A stretch of DNA of 64,000 bases, taken from the NCBI GenBank assembly GCA_963709665.1, contig CAVPWU010000002.1, forward strand, positions 1,302,001 through 1,366,000. Reading direction: 5' to 3'. Below are positions 57,292 to 64,000 of this stretch, in pieces. Under the pieces are notes generated by a model that was not told the origin of the DNA, searched no databases, and saw nothing but the letters and a program-made list of their open reading frames with translations. How positions within the stretch are numbered: position 1 is the stretch's first letter; every line of letters starts with the position of its first letter. The position numbers and the translations under genes are program-made. The DNA is from DASZIT01 sp963709665. GTDB taxonomy: Bacteria; Actinomycetota; Acidimicrobiia; Acidimicrobiales; RAAP-2.

Positions 57292-59652
57292 TCAGGAGGC
57301 GGTCAGCCCCACGATGGGCTGGTTGAGGTGGGCACCGCCCATGGAGCCGAAGAAGGGGGCCATGAAGCTGAACACCCCCCCGTCGGTGGCCACGAACCGG
57401 TAGCCGCTGCCGTTGTCGGTCTCCGCCATGCCGACGATGGGGGCGTTGAGGGTCAGGCTGCCGGTGGAGCCGTAGAAGGGGGCGCCACCGAAGGAGAAGA
57501 CGCCGCCGTCGGCGGCCACCTCCCAGTACCCGCCGGTGTTGGAGTCGTTGACCGTCCCGACGATGGGCTTGTTCAGGGGCTGGCCACCCATCGACCCGAA
57601 GAACGGGGCGTCGCCGAAGGAGAAGATGCCGCCGTCCGAGGCCACCAGGCGGTAGCCCATGCCGTCGGAGGACGCCGAGATCCCCACGATGGGCTGGTTG
57701 AGGGGGGCACCGCCCATCGACCCGTAGAAGCCGGCGTCGCCGAAGGCGAAGATGCCGCCGTCGGCGGCCACCAGCCAGTAGCCCTTGCCGTCCGGGGTGG
57801 CGGCCATCCCCACGATCGGCTGGTTGAGGTGGGCGCCGCCCATCGACCCGTAGAACCCGGCCTGCCCGAACGAGAAGATCCCCCCGTCGGAGGCCACCTC
57901 CCAGTACCCGCCGGTGGACGGGGCGGTGGCCATGCCCACCACCGGGGCGTTGAGGTGGAGGCTCCCGGTGGACCCGCAGAACGGGGTACCACCGAAGGAG
58001 AAGATGCCACCGTCGGAGGCGGCAAGGTTGTAGCCGCTCTGGACGGCGGCCGGCACCTCACAGGCGGGGATCGACCCCCGGGGGGTGGTGCTCCCGGCGT
58101 TGCCGGTCAGCTGCGGGTCGTGGTGGAACATCGGCCAGGTGCCCGGACCCACCGCCGCCGCCCCGTTGGAGCCGGGGATCTCGAAGTGGTCGATCTGGCC
58201 GACCAGGATGCCCGAGTTGGGGTCGGTCTCGAGGTAGCCGGCCAGGGTGATGCCGATCTCGCCGTTGGGGTCCCGGGTGACCAGGGGGGCGTTCTGGAGG
58301 CCCAGGGCGTAGGGCGTGGGGCCCTGGCTGGCGATGTCGGCGTCCAGCTCGGCCACCAGTTGCCCGCTGTCGTCGTAGATGAAGGCCCCGCCCTTGGTCG
58401 GCACGATGATGTCGAGGGTCCCGTTGCCGGCCAGGTCGGCGGTCACCACCGATCCGTCCACCACCTGCTGGGGCAGCGGGATGTGCCAGATCGGGGTGCC
58501 GGTGCCGGCGTCGAGCAGCCACAGGCTCCCCTGGGCCGACCCGCTGACCCCGGTGGCCTCCGCCACCTGCATCTTGCCGTTGCCGAGGACGTCGCCGAGG
58601 GCCGGCGACGACTCGGTGCTGCCGTCGAGGGTGGTCGACCACTGCTGCTGGCACCGGGTGTTGTACGCCTTGACCGTGTCAGAGTCCGAGGCCCCGGTCT
58701 GGAACCCCGGCTCGTCGCCGGTCCCGGTGACGACGCCGGTGGCCCCTCCGGGGAGGAAGCCGCCCACCGCCGGCGAGGAGTCGATCACCTGGTTGGTGGT
58801 GGCCGAGCAGACCAGGTTGCCGGACCCGGTGAGGATCCGCAGGTGGCCGCCGTCCAGGTAGGTCCGGCCGCGGGCCAGCCCGGCGGTCTGGTCCCCGCCG
58901 TCGATGATCTCGGTCTGGCCGGTGCCGTAGAGGTCGGCGGTGGCCGCCGTGGAGTGGGTGCTGTCGGAGTTGAAGTACGGCCAGCCGGTGAGCGGGGCAC
59001 CGTCGACGGCGTTGAGGGCGTAGGAGACCTGACCGGCCGAGCCGGCGTAGACGTCCGGTGCCCCACCCTGCAGGGAGGCGACCGTCATGCCGGCGATCAC
59101 CGCGGTGGCCGGCACGTTGTCGGTGGGGGGGTTGACCACCGGCGAGAACCAGTTCAGCCGACCGGAGGCCTGGTAGGACTGGTAGCCACCGACGGCGGGG
59201 TCCTGGTCGTTCCCCGAGCCGACGTAGACGGTGGAGGGGCCCGACCCGGTGCTCACCGACGGGGTGGAGTCGATCGGCCCGCTGCCGTCGGTGGCCGGCC
59301 AACCGGGGACCCGGTCGCCGTTGCCGAGCTTGAGGGCGTACAGATAGCCGCTACGGTCCCCCACCACCACGTCATCGGCGCTGCCGTCGAGGTCGGCGAC
59401 GATGGGCGACGACTCGGCGATCGGCTGGTTGTCGTCGTCGAGGTACCCCGACGACCAGGTCGTGGCGTCGGCCCACGCCGGGTTGGTGAAGGTGGGGGCG
59501 GCCGAGGCGGGGGCGGTGATCGCCGGCACCGGGGCCAGCACGGAAGCCGCCACCGTGGCCAGGGCGGCGCCGGCCGCCAGCACCCGACCGTTGCGGCCGG
59601 AGCTACGGCGCGCCGGTCGGCGGCAGGTGACATGGCCGGGGGGGAGCCGCAT
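57292..59652 (-). CDS. Secreted protein with FG-GAP/propeller region and 42-residue repeats
   Basis: A 786-residue exported protein. A signal peptide (about 20-50: basic then AAGAALATVAASVLAP) ends near TAPASA. Residues about 60-500 contain FG-GAP/PQQ-like propeller blades such as SSPIVADLDGSADDVVVGD and SVVTADLAGNGTLDIIVPT. The C-terminal 270 residues hold about six 42-residue SDGGIFSFG repeats, the same family as in the protein at 10282-11892. No catalytic motif is seen. It probably binds a surface or extracellular polymer. The ATG is near GCGGGG; TAGCCT lies 10 bases upstream. It stands alone, divergent from the arsR gene. Confidence 0.75.
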   Translation of the reverse strand: MRLPPGHVTCRRPARRSSGRNGRVLAAGAALATVAASVLAPVPAITAPASAAPTFTNPAWADATTWSSGYLDDDNQPIAESSPIVADLDGSADDVVVGDRSGYLYALKLGNGDRVPGWPATDGSGPIDSTPSVSTGSGPSTVYVGSGNDQDPAVGGYQSYQASGRLNWFSPVVNPPTDNVPATAVIAGMTVASLQGGAPDVYAGSAGQVSYALNAVDGAPLTGWPYFNSDSTHSTAATADLYGTGQTEIIDGGDQTAGLARGRTYLDGGHLRILTGSGNLVCSATTNQVIDSSPAVGGFLPGGATGVVTGTGDEPGFQTGASDSDTVKAYNTRCQQQWSTTLDGSTESSPALGDVLGNGKMQVAEATGVSGSAQGSLWLLDAGTGTPIWHIPLPQQVVDGSVVTADLAGNGTLDIIVPTKGGAFIYDDSGQLVAELDADIASQGPTPYALGLQNAPLVTRDPNGEIGITLAGYLETDPNSGILVGQIDHFEIPGSNGAAAVGPGTWPMFHHDPQLTGNAGSTTPRGSIPACEVPAAVQSGYNLAASDGGIFSFGGTPFCGSTGSLHLNAPVVGMATAPSTGGYWEVASDGGIFSFGQAGFYGSMGGAHLNQPIVGMAATPDGKGYWLVAADGGIFAFGDAGFYGSMGGAPLNQPIVGISASSDGMGYRLVASDGGIFSFGDAPFFGSMGGQPLNKPIVGTVNDSNTGGYWEVAADGGVFSFGGAPFYGSTGSLTLNAPIVGMAETDNGSGYRFVATDGGVFSFMAPFFGSMGGAHLNQPIVGLTAS

Positions 59653-59738
59653 AATCCCCGCCAGGCTACGGCCCGGGACGGCGAAGCGAAAGGGCGGACC
59701 GCCGGATGGTCCGGATTCCCTTTCACTGAAGGAGTTAC

Positions 59739-59766
59739 TTGACTTTACCTGGTCGGTCCCTACACT
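59739..59766 (+). promoter_or_regulatory. Promoter of the ArsR/AHSA1 operon, giving a leaderless mRNA
   Basis: TTGACT (59739-59744), 16-base spacer, TACACT (59761-59766). The ATG at 59774 is 8 bases after the -10, so transcription should begin at the start codon itself. An ArsR dimer could bind here for autorepression. Confidence 0.7.
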
Positions 59767-59773
59767 TAAGAAG

Positions 59774-60130
59774 ATGCTTGACCAATCCCCCACCCCCGAG
59801 CGGGTGTTCGCCGCCCTCTCCGACACCACCCGCCTCCGGCTGGTGGAGCGCCTCGGCCGGGGACCGGCGTCGGTGACCGAGCTCGCCGAGCCGCTGTCCA
59901 TGTCGCTGGCCGCCGTCCTCCAGCACGTGCAGATCCTCGAGGCCAGCGGACTGGTCCGTTCCGAGAAGATCGGACGGGTCCGCACCTGCCGCATCGAGCC
60001 CACCGGCCTCGAGGTCGTCGGTCGGTGGGTCACCGAACGGCGGGGCGAGTGGGAGCGACGGTTCGACCGCCTGGGCGAACTCCTCGAGACCGACGACACA
60101 CCGACACCCCACCGAGAGGACACCCCATGA
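59774..60130 (+). CDS. ArsR-family winged-helix regulator
   Basis: A 118-residue ArsR/SmtB-type HTH protein. The winged helix spans about 10-85 (VFAALSDTTRLRLVERL, SVTELAEPLSMSLAAVLQHVQILEASGLV). No CxC metal site is present, so it is of the non-metal kind. Its stop overlaps the start of an AHSA1/SRPBCC gene (ATGA). The ArsR-AHSA1 pair is a well-known arrangement in which the AHSA1 protein may bind the inducing ligand. The ATG lies 8 bases after a strong -10; the transcript should be leaderless. Confidence 0.92.
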   Translation: MLDQSPTPERVFAALSDTTRLRLVERLGRGPASVTELAEPLSMSLAAVLQHVQILEASGLVRSEKIGRVRTCRIEPTGLEVVGRWVTERRGEWERRFDRLGELLETDDTPTPHREDTP

Positions 60131-60591
60131 CCGACACCTCCACCGAGCACTCCACCTTCACCTTGGAGCGCACCTACCGGGCCACCCCGCAGCGGGTCTT
60201 CCGGGCCTTTGCCGACCCCGAGACCAAGGTCCGCTGGTTCGCACCTCCCCCCGAGTGGGCCAAGTCCGATCACACCCTCGACTTCCGGGTCGGAGGGTCC
60301 GAGCACCTGAGCGTGGAGTCCCCCGACGGGGTGCGCCACACCTACGCCGCCCGCTACGACGACATCGTGCCCGACCGGCGGGTGGTGTCCGTCTACCAGA
60401 TGCACCTCGACCAGACGCTCCTGTCGGTGTCCATCGCCACCATGGAGCTGGAGGCCGTCGAGGGGGGCACCCACTTCACCTTCACCGAGCAGGTGGTCTT
60501 CCTGGACGGGACCGACAACGCCGGCGACCGGGAGGAGGGGACCCGGGCGCTCCTCGACAACCTGGGCGCCGAGGTGGAACGGGCGGACTGA
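60127..60591 (+). CDS. SRPBCC/AHSA1-domain protein
   Basis: A 154-residue START-like lipid/ligand-binding protein of the AHSA1 (activator of Hsp90 ATPase homologue 1) family. It opens FTLERTYRATPQRVFRAFAD, then KVRWFAPPPEW, with the late beta strands MELEAVEGGTHFTFTEQ and the C-terminal long helix. It probably binds a small hydrophobic ligand. It is translationally coupled to the arsR gene by a four-base overlap, which suggests it modulates that regulator's response. The exact ligand is unknown. Confidence 0.9.
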   Translation: MTDTSTEHSTFTLERTYRATPQRVFRAFADPETKVRWFAPPPEWAKSDHTLDFRVGGSEHLSVESPDGVRHTYAARYDDIVPDRRVVSVYQMHLDQTLLSVSIATMELEAVEGGTHFTFTEQVVFLDGTDNAGDREEGTRALLDNLGAEVERAD

Positions 60592-60624
60592 GACGGGGCC
60601 GGTCGGTCGGGCGTGCACCACCAG

Positions 60625-60698
60625 CGCCCCCGGCAGGAGTCGAACCCGCAGCCTGGTGGGTAGAAGCCACCCGCTCTATCCAGTTGAGCTACAGGGGC
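60625..60698 (-). tRNA. tRNA-Arg (anticodon TCT), CCA not encoded
   Basis: Minus strand GCCCCTG and CGGGGGC pair (one G-T). The anticodon loop CTTCTAC on a GGTGG/CCACC stem gives TCT. The T-arm is GCGGG-TTCGACT-CCTGC. The discriminator is G. Confidence 0.95.
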
Positions 60699-60762
60699 TC
60701 GGCCCCGAGGATACCGTCGGCGCCCGACCCCGCCGGTGGTGTGCCAGAATGGCGGGTCCTTG

Positions 60763-60836
60763 GTGGCCGTAGCTCAGTTGGTCAGAGCGCCGGGATGTGG
60801 CCCCGGAGGTCGCGGGTTCGAACCCCGTCGGTCACC
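60763..60836 (+). tRNA. tRNA-His (anticodon GTG), CCA not encoded
   Basis: GTGGCCG and CGGTCAC pair, and the G before the acceptor (60762) with the discriminator C supports the His identity pair. The anticodon loop ATGTGGC gives GTG. The D- and T-arms are standard. Confidence 0.95.
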
Positions 60837-60894
60837 CTCACCCGGGCAGTAACGGACGGCGAAGCCGCCCGCTCGGGACAGTTTCACCACCAGG

Positions 60895-60969
60895 GCGCCT
60901 CTAGCTCAATGGCAGAGCAACGGACTCTTAATCCGCAGGTTCTGGGTTCGAATCCCAGGGGGCGCACCA
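60895..60969 (+). tRNA. tRNA-Lys (anticodon CTT), CCA encoded
   Basis: GCGCCTC and GGGGCGC pair. The loop CTCTTAA gives CTT. The discriminator is A and CCA is encoded at 60967-60969. The convergent alpha/beta hydrolase reading frame ends inside this gene on the other strand. Confidence 0.96.
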
Positions 60970-61824
60970 ACTCCCGCGCCGAGGACGGCGGCCCGGCGCG
61001 TCGCCCGGGGCCCCGCCTCCGGCCGGCACCCCGGCGTCCGGGGCGAGCAGGCGGTCGACGGCCCGGCAGATCCAGCTGAGGGCGCTCGGGTCGAAGGCAT
61101 GGCCCATGGCCGGCACCAGCACCAGCTCCCGTCGGGGGCCCTCGACGAACCGGTGGGCCAGGCTGGACCGGGCGGGGATGATCCGGTCCCGCCCCCCGTG
61201 GATCACCACCACCGGGCTGCGCACCGCCGGCAGGTGCGCCCGGGCGGAGCCGGGTGAGGACCACCGGGCGATCCGCACCCCCATGTTCCGCCTCGCCCAC
61301 CGGCGACCGGGGACGGTCCTGGCCAGACCGGCGGTGATCAACGACCGGAACCGCAGCGGGACTCGCCACTCCCCCGGGCTGGACACGGTGACCACCCCGG
61401 TGACCCCGGGGTCCTTGGCGGCGTAGGCGAGCACGCCCACCGCTCCCATGGAGGCGCCGACGAGGACGATCCGGCCGGCCCGGGTCCGGGCCCAGCCCAC
61501 CACCGCCGCCACGTCGAGCTCCTCCAGCCCGCCCAGGGTGCACAGGCCCCCGGACTGGCCGTGCCCCCGGGAGTCGTAGGTGACCACGTCGTAGCCCGTC
61601 CGGTGGAGCGCGTCGGCCAGGGCCACCACCGCCGGGTCGTCCTTGTTGGCGGTGAAGCCGTGGGCGATGGCCACCACCCCGTCGGCCCCGTCCGGTGACA
61701 GCCAGCAACGGGTGGCCAGATCGGTCCCGTCGGCGGCCCGCAGGATGGGGCCGGGACGACCGCCGGCGGCGTCCGGCGACCGTCTCGCCGATCCGAGCGG
61801 GCTGGCGTCGGCGGCGGCGTCCAC
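60928..61824 (-). CDS. Alpha/beta hydrolase whose 3' end runs into tRNA-Lys
   Basis: A 298-residue alpha/beta hydrolase. The catalytic triad fits Ser in GASMGAVG (about 125), Asp in GGRDRIIP and His in AMGHAFD. Oxyanion-hole HGFTANKDD and lid regions are visible. The last roughly 25 residues, GSWCAPWDSNPEPAD, are the antisense reading of tRNA-Lys and not part of the fold, so the functional end is near VDRLLAPD. The stop lies inside tRNA-Lys (overlap about 40 bases). The GTG start is preceded by TAGCCG 6 bases upstream (near-match). Substrate unknown; lipase or esterase activity is typical. Confidence 0.82.
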   Translation of the reverse strand: MDAAADASPLGSARRSPDAAGGRPGPILRAADGTDLATRCWLSPDGADGVVAIAHGFTANKDDPAVVALADALHRTGYDVVTYDSRGHGQSGGLCTLGGLEELDVAAVVGWARTRAGRIVLVGASMGAVGVLAYAAKDPGVTGVVTVSSPGEWRVPLRFRSLITAGLARTVPGRRWARRNMGVRIARWSSPGSARAHLPAVRSPVVVIHGGRDRIIPARSSLAHRFVEGPRRELVLVPAMGHAFDPSALSWICRAVDRLLAPDAGVPAGGGAPGDAPGRRPRRGSWCAPWDSNPEPAD

Positions 61825-61987
61825 CCTTGTCGGCTACCCCGACGGCGCTGCCCCAAACCGGGCCGTGCCGGGACGCCGAACCTCCCCGGCGACGGTCGAC
61901 ACGCCCGGTAGCCTGGTCGGGAGACCGGCGGCCGATGACACCGCCCGGGTCACCGGCTCCGCCCGGGTCACCGACTCTGCGAGGGAA

Positions 61988-62806
61988 GTGTTGGATACCG
62001 CCGCCCGAGGAACCGCCCGAGACCCGGAGGAACGCCCCCACCTGCCCGGCGCCCGGCCGGTCATCGGCCTGGCCACCGGGCGCATCGCCATGGGCGAGCG
62101 GGTCATCGACGGCACCCAGCAGGAGTACACCCAGCGCATCACCGAGGCCGGGGGGGCCGCCGTCCTCCTGCCCGTCCAGCCGACCGGGTCCCTCGCCTCG
62201 ATCCTGGCGAGGGTCGACGGGCTGCTGTTCACCGGCGGCGGGGACGTCGACCCCCACCGCTACGGGGCCGAGCCGTCGGTGGAGTCGGGGGGTATCGACC
62301 CCGACCGTGACGGGGCCGAGGCGTTCCTGCTGGAGGAGGCGGCCCGGCTCGGCATCCCCGTCCTGGCCGTCTGCCGGGGGATCCAGATCCTCAACGTCGC
62401 CCGCGGGGGCTCGCTGGTGCAGCACCTCCCGTCGGTCTCCCCCGAGCCCCACCTGGTGATCGAGCGCCGGACCCAGGCCGTCCACTCGGTCCGGGTCGAC
62501 CCGGACAGCTGGCTCTGCCGGATGGCCGGGAAGGACCGGCTGGAGACCAACTCCCTCCACCACCAGGCCGTCGACCGCCTGGGCCGGGAGCTGACCGCCG
62601 TCGCCTGGGCCGACGATGGGACGGTGGAGGCGGTCGAGGACCGGAAGCGGCAGATGGTGGCCGTCCAGTGGCATCCCGAGCAGATGCCCGACCGTCCCGA
62701 GCAGATGCGCCTGTTCGCCTGGCTGGTGGCGCGGGCGCGCGACCGCCGTCCGCCGGTCGGTCCGGGGTCCCGGCCCGGCTCAGTCCCGGGTCCGCACCGC
62801 TCCTGA
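61988..62806 (+). CDS. Gamma-glutamyl-gamma-aminobutyrate hydrolase-like (class I glutamine amidotransferase)
   Basis: A 272-residue PuuD-type class I GATase-like hydrolase. The nucleophile is Cys in LAVCRGIQILN, with His and Glu in VQWHPEQ. The FTGGGDVDPHRYG loop and the early RPVIGLATGRI strand are typical. It would release glutamate from gamma-glutamyl-GABA or a related amide in putrescine catabolism; the substrate assignment is by family. The start is either the GTG at 61988 or the TTG at 61991, the latter better spaced from GAGGG. TAGCCT at 61907-61912 is a possible -10, giving a leader of about 70 bases. The gene overlaps the S9 peptidase by 27 bases. Confidence 0.87.
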   Translation: MLDTAARGTARDPEERPHLPGARPVIGLATGRIAMGERVIDGTQQEYTQRITEAGGAAVLLPVQPTGSLASILARVDGLLFTGGGDVDPHRYGAEPSVESGGIDPDRDGAEAFLLEEAARLGIPVLAVCRGIQILNVARGGSLVQHLPSVSPEPHLVIERRTQAVHSVRVDPDSWLCRMAGKDRLETNSLHHQAVDRLGRELTAVAWADDGTVEAVEDRKRQMVAVQWHPEQMPDRPEQMRLFAWLVARARDRRPPVGPGSRPGSVPGPHRS

Positions 62807-64000
62807 CCGATCCTCCTGCTCGGCCCCCAGGACACCGATGAGGAATTCGGCCAGGGTGACCAGCAGCCGCCGCCGGGAGCTCCGCCGCCGGTACTCGTGG
62901 CCCTCCCCCTCCAGCTCGAGGTAGTCGACCCGCCGACCCAGCGCCTCCAGGGCGGCCACCACCTGTCGCCCCTCGGTGACCGGGACGTTGGTGTCGAGCT
63001 CCCCGTGCACCACCAGCAGCGGCGCGACGATCCGGTCGACCCGGTGGAGCGGCGAGAGGCCGTCCAGTAGGGCGGTGTCCTGCTCGGGATCCCCGTACTT
63101 GGTCACCGCCGCGCTGGCGATCCACGGCTCGGTGTCCCGGAAGAACGTCCGGAGGTCGGACATCCCGCAGATGTCCACCCCGGCCCGGAAGGCCCGCGGG
63201 AACAGCGTCAGGGCCATGAGGACGGCGTACCCCCCGTAGGAGCGACCGGTGACGGCGATGCGTGCCGGGTCGGCCAACCCCCGGTCGGCGAGGACCCCCG
63301 AGCACACCGCCACGTCGGCGATGGCGTCCACCCGGCCGAACCGGTCGTCGGCGTGCACGAAGGAGCGCCCGTAGCCGGACGATCCCCGGATGTTGGGGGC
63401 CAGGACGACGAAGCCCGAGGCCGCCAGCAGCTGGTGCTCGGGATGGAAGTCCGGCCGTTCCTGGCTCTCCGGGCCGCCGTGGACGCTGACCACGGCGGGC
63501 GACGAGCGGTCGGCCCCCTCCGGACGGTAGAGCCAACCGGTGATCTCGAGACCGTCGTGGGACTCCCAGCGTTCGAGGGAGGGGGTGACCAGGGGCGCCT
63601 CGTCGATGGTGGCGGGGGTCAGGCTGCGCCAGGTGCCGGTGTCGAGCTCCAGCTCCCAGAGCCTCGACGGGCTGCACGGGCCCTCCACGGCCAGGACGGC
63701 ACGGTGGCCGTCGCGGGCCACCACCCCGCCCCGGAGGACGGTGCCGGGGAGGTCGGGGTAGCGCCGGCGTGCCCCGGTGCCGGTGTCGAGCAGCTCCAGC
63801 TCGCTGCGGCCCTGGACGTTCCACGCCACCAGCACCCGGGACCCGTCGTCGTAGGCGTCGGCGAACTCCGGCTCGGCGTCGTCGCGCACGGCGATGGCCC
63901 CGGCCTCGGACCGGGAGCCCCCGGGCCCGAACGGCACGGCGACCAGGGCGCTGCGCGCCTGCCCGGCGTCGGTGACCACATAGGCGGTGAAGGCCGCCGA
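62780..64000 (-). CDS. S9 prolyl-oligopeptidase-family peptidase (5' end cut by window)
   Basis: C-terminal 406 residues of a serine peptidase of family S9, read in from beyond the right edge. The catalytic Ser sits in TGRSYGGYAV, Asp in GELDTNVPV and His in GEGHEYRRR. Earlier blocks include VSVHGGPESQERPDF and LAPNIRGSSGYG. The upstream part (FTAYVVTDAGQ) belongs to the beta-propeller domain. It would cut or deacylate small peptides. It is convergent with the GATase-like gene, with a 27-base overlap. The start is not in the window. Confidence 0.9.
   Translation of the reverse strand, partial: SAAFTAYVVTDAGQARSALVAVPFGPGGSRSEAGAIAVRDDAEPEFADAYDDGSRVLVAWNVQGRSELELLDTGTGARRRYPDLPGTVLRGGVVARDGHRAVLAVEGPCSPSRLWELELDTGTWRSLTPATIDEAPLVTPSLERWESHDGLEITGWLYRPEGADRSSPAVVSVHGGPESQERPDFHPEHQLLAASGFVVLAPNIRGSSGYGRSFVHADDRFGRVDAIADVAVCSGVLADRGLADPARIAVTGRSYGGYAVLMALTLFPRAFRAGVDICGMSDLRTFFRDTEPWIASAAVTKYGDPEQDTALLDGLSPLHRVDRIVAPLLVVHGELDTNVPVTEGRQVVAALEALGRRVDYLELEGEGHEYRRRSSRRRLLVTLAEFLIGVLGAEQEDRSGAVRTRD

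Noticed and set aside
60928..60969. The C-terminal WCAPWDSNPEPAD as a real protein domain
   Set aside because: It is the antisense translation of tRNA-Lys, a recurrent source of false C-termini. I kept the gene but treat this end as non-functional.
61643..61987. Upstream extension of the GATase-like gene
   Set aside because: The extra residues read antisense to the alpha/beta hydrolase and lack similarity to the family N-terminus.

Overview
The window is about 64 kb of very GC-rich DNA, densely coded on both strands. It has three short divergent promoter regions that read clearly and no rRNA, insertion sequence or CRISPR array. The gene set is actinobacterial: an MtrAB-type two-component system with a GerMN lipoprotein, a class II DAHP synthase, a luciferase-like F420-type oxidoreductase, a mycothiol-type DinB/maleylpyruvate-isomerase protein, a DUF5679 protein, and secreted proteins built from a 42-residue 'SDGGIFxFG' repeat. 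Together these suggest a member of the class Acidimicrobiia. That placement is inferred from family content, not from a marker alignment.

Layout. 1-1740: a sigma factor of the WhiG/FliA group (cut by the window edge) behind a Xer recombinase that carries a frameshift. 1948-6498: a Tat lipoprotein solute-binding protein, then mtrA-mtrB-GerMN lipoprotein. 6510-8762 (minus strand): rsfS, a small membrane protein, nadD and an LLM oxidoreductase, with class II aroG divergent from it. 10282-11892: the first 42-residue-repeat protein. 11880-18825 (minus strand): a histidine phosphatase, a CoxE-like VWA protein, a MoxR ATPase, proA, proB and obg, most of them start/stop-overlapped. 18955-29641: a catabolic island with an SMP-30 lactonase, a thiolase-like protein plus its OB-fold partner, two amidohydrolase-like proteins, an acyl-CoA dehydrogenase, an acyl-CoA ligase, a TetR regulator, a solute-binding protein and a tyrosine phosphatase. 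29714-35403 (minus strand): rpmA, rplU, RNase E/G and a pair of radical-SAM-system genes. 35664-41097: an AT-richer secreted-protein gene, then mrdA-mreD-mreC-mreB (cell elongation). 41261-48074 (minus strand): ndk, folC, clpX, clpP, tig, a mycothiol-type enzyme and glutathione peroxidase. 48273-53909: two cyclic-di-GMP proteins flanking a DUF5679 protein, Ppx/GppA and tRNA-Pro. 54212-60591: an MBL hydrolase, DedA, a zinc ribbon, ParA, the second repeat protein and an ArsR/AHSA1 pair. 60625-64000: tRNA-Arg, tRNA-His and tRNA-Lys, an alpha/beta hydrolase, a glutamine-amidotransferase-like hydrolase and an S9 peptidase cut by the right edge.

How it fits together. The order rng-rplU-rpmA ... obg-proB-proA ... 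nadD-rsfS is the usual actinobacterial housekeeping run. Here it is split between rpmA and obg by the roughly 10.7-kb catabolic island. The island encodes CoA activation, oxidation and C-C cleavage or ring-opening enzymes and its own TetR regulator. A 9-bp core, ATTGACGTC, lies in front of both putative island transcription units, one of them overlapping a good promoter as two tandem 12-mers. This is the best candidate for an undescribed, locally regulated pathway.

A second window-wide pattern is how genes start. At least eight have a TANNNT hexamer exactly six bases before the start codon, or seven in the arsR gene, and no Shine-Dalgarno sequence. This is the expected layout of leaderless mRNAs, and it helped choose starts, including moving proA to 16339.
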